Positions 47,256 through 58,432 of a stretch of 64,000 nt of DNA are shown here, piece after piece (position 1 is the stretch's first letter; every line of letters starts with the position of its first letter). Position numbers and translations under genes: made by a program. The notes under the pieces were generated by a model. The model did no database searches and was not told the DNA's origin. It saw only the letters and a list, made by a program, of their open reading frames with translations. This stretch comes from Eutypa lata (Eukaryota; Ascomycota; Sordariomycetes; Xylariales; Diatrypaceae): NCBI GenBank assembly GCA_022661535.1, contig JAKULF010000007.1:3224001-3288000 (forward strand), given 5' to 3'.

Positions 47256-48536
47256 ATGGCATCCAAATTGAGTCCGTTACTCTTCAGAACAGCCGCTCGC
47301 TCTGCGTGTCGAGCTCCGCGGCGGCATATCCCACAAATCCGGGCCTTCACAGCCGGTAGTTCCAGAGAGAGTGCTGCTCTCGCAGTGGTACGTTTCTACC
47401 TTTCCCTTTGGCTCGTCCTTTTTACAGCTCAAAGCCCATGATAAGGGCTTTCAAACCAACTCGAAGTCTACGAGTCTTGATACTCGCCTCCATTCTTGAT
47501 TCTAGCATTTGTTCTCTCTACTACCTCTTCTTTAAAAGCCCAAGGAGACCTAGTTAGCTAACTCTCCCGCGCCACCAACAAACAGCACCGAAACTCACCC
47601 GACAACAACCCCGAAATCCCCTTCAAATTCAACGCCATAAATGAGACTGCCATCGCCGAGATCCTCAAGCGCTACCCGCCGCAGTACAAGAAGGCCGCCG
47701 TGATGCCCCTGCTGGATCTGGGTCAGCGCCAGCACGGCTTCACGTCCATCAGCGTCATGAACGAGGTCGCGCGCGTCCTCGAGATGCCGCCGTCGCGCGT
47801 CTACGAAGTCGCTTCCTTCTACACCATGTACAACCGGTCACCCGTCGGCAAGTACCACGTCCAGGTCTGCACTACGGTGAGTTTCTTCTGCCGCCCCCGA
47901 TCCCGACAGACCGGTCTGCCCGCCCACGGCAAATGGGATAAACTCCCCAACCTGGCGATCCTACCTACGTGTCTACCTGTCTACAAGCACGCACGTACGC
48001 ACGCACGAATACATACATAGACATGAGGCCCGCCTCTCTTTCCTCGTATATTTTGAGGGACCAGGGGCTGGGAGAAGAGAAACGGGAACATAGCATTATC
48101 ATAAGAAAGAAATAAACCAGCTAACACGAAATTCGGCATACAGACACCCTGCCAACTAGGCGGCTGCGGCAGCGACAAGATCGTCACGGCAGTTAAAGAG
48201 CAGCTGGGGATCAAGCAGGGAGAGACGACGGCCGACGGCCTGTTCACCTTCATCGAGGTGGAGTGCCTGGGCGCCTGCGTCAACGCGCCCATGATCCAGA
48301 TCAACGACGACTACTACGAGGACCTGACGCCCGAGACGACCAAGCAGCTGCTGGCGGCCCTGAAGGAGGCCGGCGCCGGCGCCGCCACCACTGGCCCTTC
48401 GGCGGCCGCCGCGAACGCGAAGAAAGTGCCGACGCCTGGTCCCCTGAGCGGCCGGCAGACCTGCGAGAACAGCGCCGGCCAGACGAATTTGCACGATGAG
48501 CCGTGGGGTGTCGAGAAGACGAGGGCGGACTTGTAG
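47256..48536 (+). CDS. nuo-24: NADH:ubiquinone oxidoreductase 24-kDa subunit (NuoE/NDUFV2 type)
   Basis: This is a mitochondrial complex I peripheral-arm subunit carrying the 2Fe-2S centre N1a next to the NADH-oxidising flavin subunit. Exons 47256-47387, 47586-47876 and 48144-48536 join to 271 residues; the introns are 198 and 267 bp. An Arg/Ser/Ala-rich mitochondrial presequence ([20 protein letters not shown]) is followed by the helical region ([20 protein letters not shown] and [13 protein letters not shown]). The cluster ligands are C139 and C144 in [12 protein letters not shown] and C182 and C186 in ECLGAC. The C-terminus ([20 protein letters not shown]) is typical of fungal orthologues. 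The splice between VCTT and TPC cuts inside the first cysteine motif, and phase is kept. Length matches the family. Confidence 0.97.
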
Positions 48537-50372
48537 GCGGACTTTCGGTCCGTTTGTCAGACGGTCTTTGAGTCGGAGATAGAGCTTAGGAGTGGAGCTT
48601 GGTATGAGTAGAGCAGAACAGGGATGAAGAAGCAAGAGAAACGGGCTACGTCGGCTGAAAGCCAGCCTACCTACTCTGTAGAGGGCCATGTACATACATA
48701 AGTTCCGCGCTTGTCTCGACTGATATGTCTTAAAGAGTGTCACATCATCGTACTTCCCCATTAGCCAGATGTTCTTTCGCTCAATCATCCGTAGGCTGGG
48801 GTTCTGGTTAAGATACGATGGACAAGTTTTCAGGTGGCCCGTGGTAACGGTGATTGCTTCAAAGTATCATTATATCGAACGGGTGTGTAGTATATCCTTT
48901 TACTATAATTTGAGGTCACGAACCCCTATCACGAGAATGATGTGACTATGATAGGGATCGTTTGTAAATACAGCTTGCCCTTTCTTTTACTTTGACGCCG
49001 GTTCAGATAGATTATGGTGCTTAACAAGTTAACAAAACCTAAAAGCTTCTACTATATTTCTCTCTCCCTAATATATATCTTCCATTGTGCTAGTAATACT
49101 ACACTTCAAAGATTCCTATTATTACAAGTACCGTCATTTATGATGTCTGTCCTTAAGAGTATAGTTCTCCTTTTGTGATTCATAGCTAGAAACCCATCTT
49201 AACCATGGCTACTACGTAAAAGGGATCGGGAACTTTTCCTGGGCTCTACGATAGATGACGATTGGCTCTTTAAATATTGCCGTTAAGTATTCATGAGACA
49301 AGCTCTTGTTGGTTTATATTTGTTTATATTTCTAGCTAAGAAAGTATTGCCGTCCGTTTCGTATCCATCCCCTACCGCTTCGGGAGCTCCGGAAGTTGCA
49401 GCTCTACGTCTATGGCTCCATCGTGGCCGGATAGCGGCTGCTACTAGGGGTTCAAATGCCTTAACTACCTACTTAGGTATGCATGTAATTAACAAATACT
49501 TCTTTGAAAATAGGGACCGGAGAACTTTATCATCACGATATTACCTCAAAGGAAACATGTACCATCATTCGCCATGTTATAATCATTTAGGGAAGCCCTA
49601 TCTACCTAATTCGTAACCAACCGAGGAATTGAGGAGTGGAACTCATGGCGGAGCTGAAGCTTAGCTTGCTTTATCACTGCCGCTATCAATTTAGCGGGGG
49701 TTATGGGCTTTGAGATTCGCTAAATTTGGCAGCTTGGGTGCTGTTGCTATGGGTTTGCTCTAACGACCCGACGATCTTATCCCCGCTAGGTAATCGTAGC
49801 AGCCGTAGATAGGTCTTGATAGGTGTCATCGCACCTAAAGTCAGCCCACATGGAGAGACGGGGTAACTAAAAGCTACATACATATGATGCAGTAAGGGAC
49901 AGGAAACGTCGTCCCCAAACTAGGGTTTTGGCTTAATACGAGTATCTGAAAACCAATAAATGAAGTGAATAGTAGTCCTTCTAAATTATCGGAGTAGAAC
50001 TCTTGCTCAATTCCTCGTATTATTTCCTAGTTGTGTGCTTAGATACTCTTCCGTTTGTGTCAGGTAACTCAAAGAAGCAGCTTCAAGGATTATTTACAGC
50101 CCCCCTCAATCTTACGTCACCTCTGTAAGACAAAGATCAACCTTGAACTTAACCAGCTTTAGGTCAGGAACAAGGCTCCTACGAGCTACCTACCTACCTG
50201 TGTAGCTACTTACATACTTACCTATTCAAAGCTAAAAAGCTGTGTATTCCTCTGCCCAATTTTTTCAGATTGATCTGATCGTCTTTTATGATTGTTCATT
50301 GTCGTCACATTCCCCAATTATTCTAAGACACAACCACAACCGCCTTTCACCACCTCGAACCTATAAGAAAAG
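48537..50372. other. intergenic region
   Basis: I see no gene in 1.8 kb. The short open frames found here, such as 49293-49616, lack domains. CTACCTA motifs occur near 50.19-50.22 kb, in the Kelch gene upstream region. Confidence 0.5.
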
Positions 50373-52028
50373 ATGGAGTCGTTTGCTAAGCTCAAGCGTC
50401 GGACGACCGACCTCATGAACTCACTCCCACAGAATCTACCACACATGCCTCATGTAAACATGCCATCAATGCCACATATTTCACACAAGAAAGGAGGCCC
50501 ACACACCATGAAGGGCACCTGGCAACACATTGATATCCCACAGCTGCCTCGGTCTTCTCACTCGATCGATGTCGTCGAGGGGCGAGCGTACATCTTCGGC
50601 GGCGAGGTTGAGCCGCGCAAGCCCGTCGACAACGACATGCACGTCCTCGTGCTCCCCGCCAACAGTGCCCCAGCAGACTACTACGCCGTGAAGGCCAAGC
50701 CGTCGCCGAAGAACTTCAATGCTACCAGCTCCTCCATTGCCGAGGAAGACGAGGAGGCCGATCTCCACGATCCGCTCACCGACGTCTCGCTCGCCACCGA
50801 AGAAGAGCCCTCGTCCTCGAAGCCATCCTCCTCGAAGGGCAAAGAGCCTGCTACACCGCAGGTGCCGTGCGCACGGATCGGCCACGCCACTGCCGTCATC
50901 GGGACCCGCATCTTCCTCTTCGGCGGCCGCGGCTCGACCGAGGGGTCCAGCACCCTTGACGAGCGGGGCCGCGTCTGGATCTTCGAGACTAAGACGGGCA
51001 CGTGGACGTACCTGGACCCATACCGCACCAGCCCCATCCCGCCCCCGCGCAGCTACTTCTCGGCTGTGGCGACCGACAAGCCTCGCGACTTCGAGATCAA
51101 ACCCCTCCGCCGCACCGCCAGCTGGAAGCAGTGGGCCGAGGGCGACTCGGCCGAGGTCGGCATCCCACAACGCCCCATACCGGGGAATGTTGCGGCGCAC
51201 GCCACCGACGAGGAGGACGCCGGCTTCGGCACCCTCATCATCCACGGCGGTTGCTTAGCTGATGGCACGCGGACCAGTGATGTCTGGGCCTTCGATATTC
51301 GCAGCAGCACCTGGAAGGAGCTACCCTCGGCGCCGGGACCCGCTCGCGGGGGCGCTGCCCTCGCCCTCGCCAAGAGCCGCCTCTACCGCTTCGGCGGGTT
51401 TGACGGTACCACGGAACTCGGGGGCCAGCTAGACGTCTTGACCCTGAGCCTCGACGAGTTCGACGACCGCGTCAGCAAGGGCGAGATCGGCGTATTCGCG
51501 CGCGGCGGGTGGGAGAGCCTGGTCCCGCCGACGCCGGCGGCACCCCCGGCCGCAGCTTTAGAGGGCGGCGAAGAAACCGGGAAGCTGGTGCCCTCCGGCG
51601 AGAACCAGCCGTGGCCCGGAAACCGCAGCGTCGCGAACATGGAGCTCGTCTTCGGCAGCCAGGGCCGCGAGTACCTGATCCTGTCGCTCGGCGAGCGGGA
51701 CCCGAGCACGGCGGGCCACGAGGGCGCCGGCAAGTTCTGGGACGACGTATGGGCCTTCCAGGTCCCGCCCATCGGCATGACGGCCGCGAGCTTCACCGAC
51801 GCCGTGTGGCAGGCCATGGGCCGCAAGACGGGCGAGGGCCAGTGGACGCGCATCGAGGTGGGACCCTACGACGACGAGGAGGAGCTGGACAAGCAGGGTC
51901 CAGGCCCGAGGGGTTGGTTCGCGGGCGCGGCTACGGGTGATCTTGAGGAGGGCGGCGTTGTTGTCTTTGGCGGTCTGAGCGAACGTAATACCCGGTTAGG
52001 CGATGCGTGGATCTTTAGGTTGGGCTGA
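50373..52028 (+). CDS. Kelch-repeat beta-propeller protein
   Basis: This single-exon gene codes for 551 residues. A short N-terminal region (MESFAKLKRRTTDLMNSLPQ, then a Met/Pro/His-rich run) leads into Kelch repeats. The blades are seen at RSSHSIDVVEGRAYIFGGEV, at RIGHATAVIGTRIFLFGGRG, at FGTLIIHGGCLADGTRTSDV, at GGAALALAKSRLYRFGGFDG, at GREYLILSLGERD, and at the closing GWFAGAATGDLEEGGVVVFG. Each has the double glycine and later Trp/Tyr expected, so five to six blades are likely. A Ser/Glu/Lys-rich loop (about residues 120-165) sits between blades one and two. No BTB or F-box domain is present, so a partner role as a scaffold or enzyme-like propeller cannot be told apart. It is GC-rich in the second half. 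Confidence 0.88.
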   Translation: MESFAKLKRRTTDLMNSLPQNLPHMPHVNMPSMPHISHKKGGPHTMKGTWQHIDIPQLPRSSHSIDVVEGRAYIFGGEVEPRKPVDNDMHVLVLPANSAPADYYAVKAKPSPKNFNATSSSIAEEDEEADLHDPLTDVSLATEEEPSSSKPSSSKGKEPATPQVPCARIGHATAVIGTRIFLFGGRGSTEGSSTLDERGRVWIFETKTGTWTYLDPYRTSPIPPPRSYFSAVATDKPRDFEIKPLRRTASWKQWAEGDSAEVGIPQRPIPGNVAAHATDEEDAGFGTLIIHGGCLADGTRTSDVWAFDIRSSTWKELPSAPGPARGGAALALAKSRLYRFGGFDGTTELGGQLDVLTLSLDEFDDRVSKGEIGVFARGGWESLVPPTPAAPPAAALEGGEETGKLVPSGENQPWPGNRSVANMELVFGSQGREYLILSLGERDPSTAGHEGAGKFWDDVWAFQVPPIGMTAASFTDAVWQAMGRKTGEGQWTRIEVGPYDDEEELDKQGPGPRGWFAGAATGDLEEGGVVVFGGLSERNTRLGDAWIFRLG

Positions 52029-53025
52029 TGGGGTGGTGAGACGAGAAAGGCTGGAGACGAGAGACATATGTGAAAGGATCATGACTGGGGGGAAGGGAAC
52101 ATACGTGTGTACGGGGGTGCGGGGGTGGTGTTTACTGGGAGTGTGTTAGTGACTGTTATTTTTTATGAGAAATGAACATGTATTCGGTCAAAATCGGCTT
52201 GTGTTCATCGGCACTGGAAGCATCGAATTTGGCTTTTTATGGATACTTACACATCAAATTAAATGAACAGAGAGATATGTTGTACGAAAGTAGTGATCCA
52301 TGTCAGATGTCTTATGAGTTGCGAATACCTACCGTAAGATGAACGAATTGAGATATCAGATTAGACCTGTCAACACCGTATCCTCAAGATTGTTCGAAGA
52401 ACGTGCAAATCTATGGCGCCAGAATAGCAAAGACGCAGGCGGAACTTTTTCAACCAGCCCTCGAATACCATGAGCGAAAAGTGACAGATATCTTTTACTG
52501 GGTTGGATAGTGATGGGATGGACCCTACAACTCTTTCGTGGCAAGGGGGTAGGTAGGTAGGTAGGTAGGTAGGTAGTTCACTCACATTTGCTAAGTAATG
52601 AAGGACAAAGAAAAAACGAGAAACGTGAAACAGAGTTTACCGCTTCCTAGCCTCAAATAGCTATCTCATTATACGGTGGCTGGTTATGTCCTCTCTGTCT
52701 AGGAGACGACCTAACCGAGTTTTCATCCTTAAGGTGAGCTGTGTGAATTTAGCAGTCCTTTGGTATTTTCTACGAAATCTTCCACGTTAGACCGCAATGC
52801 GTTCATAACGTCAACATAAACAGGTATTATTTTTGGCAACAGCAGTCGAAGCTCTCTTATTAGGCGACTATAGAGGGTTCTTCATGTAAATGCATGTGCT
52901 AATAGGTTCAACCTAACATAGACTACTCTAACTCCATATATAGAGATTAGACATAACGACCATAGCACATTTGGATATCCTATTTTGATTATCTTGAGAG
53001 TGTTTGCAGACTCGCCATATTTACG
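52029..53025. other. intergenic region
   Basis: No gene is seen. A GGTA repeat lies near 52.55 kb. Confidence 0.5.
52548..52576. repeat. (GGTA)7 tandem repeat
   Basis: Seven GGTA units plus one base, in the gene-free stretch between the Kelch and membrane-protein genes. It is a perfect run of the TAGG motif found throughout the window. Confidence 0.9.
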
Positions 53026-54373
53026 ATGTTCTTGCGCACCAAAGTCAAGTTTGTGTCCTCTCACCAATACACAGACCCGCCAAACCCTCCCGGTACCTCG
53101 AACCCAGTCGAAACACAATCCCCTATCATTACCCCTATTCCTACTCTCAAGCCACTCAACCCACGATACCAGCCAACGACGATGACGGCAATGACAACTA
53201 AATCACCAGTCCAAACAACCCCCCTTCTTTCCTACGGAACCATAATCGCCATAACTGCCGCCGCGGCAGGCGGCATCTGCGTCCTAGCATTCCTCCTCTG
53301 GGCCCTCCTACGCAGAGCGAAGACCCGCCGTGAGACCAAGGCCCAAGAGTTCGGCGAGAGACTACGAAACGGCACCCTGAAGCGCAGGTATCTCAGATCG
53401 AGGCGGCGCCAGGAAGAGTTGGAACTTAGGGCCTCGCTTCGGAGGGGATCCCAGCAACAACAGCAGGAGCAGCCGCGGCACCGTCGTGACCCCAATATAG
53501 TCAGCGGCAATAGCAATAGGGGTGGTGGTGGTGATTATAATGCTAGGAGAGCAACCAACACTCACGGTGATTGCCACCGCCACCGCCACCGCCACCGGGA
53601 TAACGATTATCACAACACCAGGAATAACGATAAGAATAATACTAATAAATTCTGCACCGCTGATGAGCGACAACACGACTATGGGACAGCTAGGAGAAAC
53701 GCAAGGGAGCGCCGTACACGCCGGCGGCAGCGCCGGCAGTGGCGGAACCAGTTCGAGGACATGGCCGGGTCCCGCCACTAGCCAAATAAAACAAGCGGCA
53801 ACGGCGGCGGCCTCCAAATTCAACCGATGGTGGGAACGGCTCCCGGTCCGGCAGCTGAGTTGGGAACAGCGGCAGCGGGCGCGGCGTGAAAGGCGGTCAA
53901 CACGGCAACGTCAACTTATGAGGAAGAGCCAACAGCAACAGCAGCAGCAGCGTTCATTGCCGGCTCCGCCGGTGACGGCAGTCCCCTTGGATGAGGGTCT
54001 TGTGGAGGAAGGGGGCCCGAGTATTGATGGGTTTGTTGATATGGCTCATGCTGCTAGTAATGAGACAGGTGGTGAGAGTGCTAATAATGAGGATGATGAG
54101 GATGGCAGTGGTAGTGGTGGTGGTGGTGGTGTTGGTGGTGGTAATCATGATAACGATGATGGTGGCTGTCGTACAGAAGACAACGAAGAAGTACCGGTGA
54201 GAGATGATGAGCGCATTCCATACAAATACGAGCTCAGTAATGAGAACCGTATCTTACAATTCGAGGAGTCCACCGGGTGGGCTGAGGGCGGATCCGGGGG
54301 TCGGGCTGAGACTGAACGACCTGAGATGTTGGCTGCTCAGGGGGACGTAGAGCAGGAGGAGAGAGCTCGGTGA
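53026..54373 (+). CDS. orphan single-pass membrane protein with low-complexity tails
   Basis: I do not recognise a family. The first frame (ATG 53026) gives a Thr/Pro-rich N-terminus, one strong transmembrane segment (GTIIAITAAAAGGICVLAFL, continuing to about residue 97) and then a basic region (LLRRAKTRRETKAQEF). The second frame, open to the stop at 54371-54373, gives a Gln-rich run, AASKFNRWWERLPVRQ, a Gly-rich acidic tail and a YKYELSNENRILQFEE segment. The two frames are one base apart, so at least one intron is needed. A 55-bp candidate (53567-53621, GTGATT...CCAG) joins them to 430 residues in phase, but its donor is weak and the splice is a hypothesis. GGT and CAG repeats make this region prone to slippage. 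Topology is probably a short outside N-terminus and a long cytosolic tail. Confidence 0.55.
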
Positions 54374-55202
54374 ATGGCAAGGCATGTGCAGCCTCAATTT
54401 TGTCTTTTCCTATCTTACCCTACCCTTCTCTTCCATTTCGCCTGTTTGTTTATATTAGACCGGTGTCAAGTACTTGTAGTCCTTGCCCAGACTACTTGTC
54501 GTACTGGTCATGATCTCTTCAGGGGTGTACCATTCGTTACTAGGAGCAAGCTATTAAACTGGGCGGTTTGCTGACTCTACATTGTTCTTGTTTCTAGACG
54601 CATATTTGATGGTATCGAAAAAGCGAGGGAGTGTGCCGGAGTGTATGATTGAATGGATCCCCTCTTCCAAATGACCCAAATTACCTAACTACTTGTGATA
54701 CGATTGGGTTACGATGACCAAGATTCTTCGGAACAAACACCCATCCTCGGTATCAAAGTGTCGTGCCTAAGAGGTGGCAATGGTGGGTTTGGAAGAAACC
54801 AACTCGCCTAAAACAGGCCTTGATGAATGCTGGTCATACACCGGTGAATGATGGAGGCCCGTTCCAATACTCAACGCAACCAACGTACGCTATAACTGTG
54901 CTACCAAATTAGAGAGACATGCCAAAGAGCCATGTTTCGTGCCTTGCAAATCTATGGCCCGCGAGCGCTTCATGTTTCCCACGTCTTTTTAGATTCACGT
55001 CATGCCATGCATAGCCTTGTACCACCATGGGCGAGAAAGTACAAATAGCTCTTGAGAGGCAGCTCATAGGAATACCTTTCTTTCTTCTCATATCGTTACA
55101 ACTTCTCTTAGAAGTACCTTCTGAGCCCTATGTGAAGAACCTAGATATTCAATCATCTTCATCATCATCACAAACAAGTATACCTCGCACACCACTCCCA
55201 CG
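54374..55202. other. intergenic region
   Basis: No gene is seen between the membrane orphan and the next orphan. Confidence 0.5.
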
Positions 55203-56120
55203 ATGTATCAAGACGAGCAGCCATCCACTGCCGAAGAGGAGATTGAACTCCTCGAAGTCCTGTTTGACTACCCGGCTAACTATCGGGATGAGTGGGATTG
55301 GGTAGAGCAAACGAACCCTGCCGATGATGGGAAGACCAACGCCACCTATGTGGCAGAGGACCTACAGTTCCGCTGGTGGTATGCATATATAGCCCCTTAT
55401 TTCAGTTTATAAACTATCCCAAGAACCTTTACTCCCATATCACAACATTCCATTAGGACAAGCTTCGCTAGACAGCACCCAGGAGCTCTCGAAGCTCGCT
55501 GAGACTAGCCTTCACTAACTTTAGAACGTGACGTAGGGACTTCATGAGCCAGTGGTTCCAATCCCCAACAATGAGCTGCAACTTCAAAGAGGATGACAGC
55601 AAACCCGCACCGGCCCTTCTTGAGGTGACTTTCACTGGCGGGGCGAAAGATGGGCTCTTGAAGAAGGATTTCCACAAAGCTTGCCGGGACTTGGCCGCAA
55701 CACTCAAGGAAGACCATTCCAAGGCGGTTGAATGCCTCCAAAATGGTATCGCTTGTAAGTAACTCTGGTGTTTCAGTCTTGTTCAGCGTGCTTTCTTACA
55801 GAACTGGATCGATCCTGCAGAGCCATTACTAAACTGCCAAGAAAGGATGGTAGCTAACCCCGTGCTTCGCAGTGTGCTTCTGCATCCCGTCGCAACAACA
55901 TGATTTCTTTATCCTGAATTTGTTCTATCATAATGAACCAACTGATTTACCTCAAGATCAGGGTTACATCATGGTCGACATCTTTCCACCTCGCCAGCTT
56001 CAAGCATCAGGTAAAGGGAAGGGGAAGGGGAAAGGGAAAGAGAAAGATAAGGGGGAAGAGAGAAAGGAAGGTGGTAGCTCTCACAGGGCTGGAGGTAGTG
56101 GAAAAGCATCCCGTTCTTAA
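55203..56120 (+). CDS. orphan three-exon gene, 213 residues
   Basis: I do not recognise the family. Exons 55203-55378, 55537-55754 and 55873-56120 join in phase to 213 residues. The phase is good at both junctions, and each intron (158 and 118 bp) has a branch-like CTAAC or CTAAA before the acceptor. At the first junction an earlier acceptor (TTTAG) would place a stop in frame, so the later GTAG is used. The product is acidic at the N-terminus (EEEIELLEVLFDYPANYRDE). It has aromatic runs (RWWDFMSQWF), a cysteine-containing middle (DFHKACRDLAATLKED, LCFCIPSQ) and an aromatic FFILNLFYHNEP. It ends in a Gly/Lys-rich low-complexity tail after IFPPRQLQ. It has no signal peptide or membrane segment. 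The mixed composition without stops across three exons makes a real gene likely. Homology is unknown. Confidence 0.62.
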
Positions 56121-56929
56121 ACGAGGAACTAGGCGCTATTTATTTGGGACGATGGTATTCACTTGACGGCTAGGAATATTCATTTACTATCATGTAAGAT
56201 TCCTGGAGGATATGGTGTTATGCTCCCATCACCTTTATGTTGAAGGGGAATGCACACTCGTCTACTGTGCTTTCAAAGATAGATATGGGTGGGAGAGGAC
56301 TCTTTTCCTTTTTTCTTCTTATCCCTTTCTTGGTTATTATGCTGGAAGCATTTATTACCATATGAGACTTAATCGCCTACTTACATATAATAATTCAAAG
56401 CTACAATACTATGGTTTCAACTTAAGAATCCGGGTGAGTTCAGTAACCACAATAGATTGTGAACATTATGCAAACATGACTAAACGTCGGAAGAAGATAC
56501 GTGCACTGTTTCGAATCGTATGTTTCAAATAATTAATTGCGTGTTCTATCTATCTAACTGGCGTCATATATTAGACCGTGTAGTGACCTACTCTGCATTT
56601 TTTTATCAAGAGTTCTTGTGAGAACACTAGAGCGCAAATAATTATGCATTATCTCATTTTTCTTACTTCCGTCTATGTACAAATATAATGACGCTAAAGA
56701 ACAGTTTCGAATTATACTGCTAGACGGATCTCGCATGGCACAAGTCTAGTTGATATAATTTCTCAACGGTAAATATATTCCCACCCTGAAGTTGCGGCTA
56801 TGAGCTCCATTCTAAATATTCATTTAAACTATGTGTCTGATAGGATATTTGGCATGGACAACGAGCATAAATATCGTCTAACTAATGTGTATTATGGAAT
56901 CAATAGGGCATGGCATATGTACACGCATT
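56121..56929. other. intergenic region between convergent gene ends
   Basis: AT-rich DNA with no supported gene. Confidence 0.5.
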
Positions 56930-58432
56930 TTAGCGGCGCTGTTCCCACGACCCTTCATCCTGCCCCCATGGACGCTGTTGACCATCGTTATAGGCTTCGC
57001 TTGGGCTGTTACTGGGAAATCCCTCCGTTGCCATAAAGTGGGTAGCGGGTGTGATAGTTGGTTGGCTTGGAATTTGCCCAAAGGTATACTGTTGTTGCTG
57101 GATTGGATCACCTGTCCCTAGCGTCTCAAGAGCTATAAGACCACGCTCATCGACCTCGCGGGGTCTATTGTAGCTGGATGGTTTGAGGCTTGAGCGAGGG
57201 AGGGAAGACGCATTGGTTCTCGTCCCCTTCATCCCTTCTACCGAAGACCTCGTCCAGGACTTCAATGTCGAGATCATTTTGGTGGCATTCAGCGTATGGA
57301 AGGCCCTAGGTGCCGTCGGTATGCAGAAGACGAGAAAGCCGCAGGTCATTTCAGCAAGACAACAAAGGGATAGCTGCGAGTACGAGTATGTCGTGTAGGG
57401 CGTGGTAGTAACTGCTCGGATTGTAATTCCCACTCGGAAGCCCGCTGTAAGACAAGCACTAAAAAGGGGCGGTGTCAGCACATATACCAATGTATATCCA
57501 ACGTCAGAGGAAAAGCTCTGGAGAAACACGAACATGAATCCAATGGCAAAAACAAGGGATACGCCCAGTTTCTTTTGTCTTGACATGTGTAGCCTCCAGA
57601 TCCCCCGCTGTGGTAGAATTGGGATGATCAAATCGAAGACAAAGTTGATGATGGCCGAAGACATATTGGCCAGGTCTGTCCTAATGCAGTGTCCACGGAG
57701 CGACTTATCCCAATTTTGTTGATAGGGAGTACATGCGAGATTGACTGCAATGATGATGGCGACGTAGAACAGAACGTTAATCCATAAGAGGATATGGCAC
57801 GTGTAGTAGAATGAGTTGCGGGTGCCCGCCGGCACAAAGATTCGAACCCACTCGAGTAGGATTGCTGCTTTAATGAGCATGATAGTGAATGAATACATGC
57901 TGATGCCGACGAAACCATACTAAGAATTGACAGTTAATGTCGGTGCTTGACGTGAAGACATGTCATGTATTAAATGATGCGCACAAAAAGATATAGGAAG
58001 ACATCTCCAAGTCGTGTATTCCACTGCTGTACGAAAAAGCCAATCACGGCCATCTGTCGGTACGAAGTCCATATATAGACTATGTAAGTCGGCTTAAGCT
58101 ATCATTAGTAATAAAGATATGTGTATGTGAGCAGCAACTCGACTTACAAATGCTATAACGACCATCACTAGATCATAATATATGTTAGCCTCATATCTAA
58201 GAGATCCCAACGCAGGTCAATATCATAGGAAGTTCTTACAGTCGAGGAACTGGAACTGCCTCGTGATAACGGCTCTCGTATATACACGGAGGAGAAGGAA
58301 AATTGACGTCAGTGCGAGACAAAAGGCGAGCATGATATGCACTGCGGCGTTCCGATTCGGGGGGTTATCGAAGTCGGGCTGCACGCCACTCGGTGGCGCT
58401 AGCGCCGGACTGTCGAGGCCCGGATCGGACAT
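56930..58432 (-). CDS. integral membrane protein with SAT4/Rhodopsin-type fungal domain (Pth11-like)
   Basis: Fungal proteins of this group have seven transmembrane helices and include Pth11-like receptors. Exons 58432-58240, 58167-58148, 58098-57985 and 57919-56930 join to 438 residues. The second exon is only 20 bases and its introns are 72 and 49 bp. The helices are visible as AAVHIMLAFCLALTSIFLLL, MYSFTIMLIKAAILLEWVRI, TCHILLWINVLFYVAIIIAV, SSAIINFVFDLIIPIL, LGVSLVFAIGFMFVFL, and LCCLAEMTCGFLVFCIPT, with conserved features such as NLACTPYQQNWD in the loop before helix five and LPQRGIWRLHM after it. The long C-terminal tail is Ser/Thr/Gln/Pro-rich and cytosolic. There is no CFEM domain at the N-terminus, unlike classical Pth11. 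Ligand and role are unknown. Confidence 0.86.

Noticed and set aside
47877..48143. Open frame reading through the second intron of the complex I subunit gene
   Set aside because: The family needs VCTT joined directly to TPCQLGGC, and the GTGAGT donor with the CAG acceptor gives that in phase.
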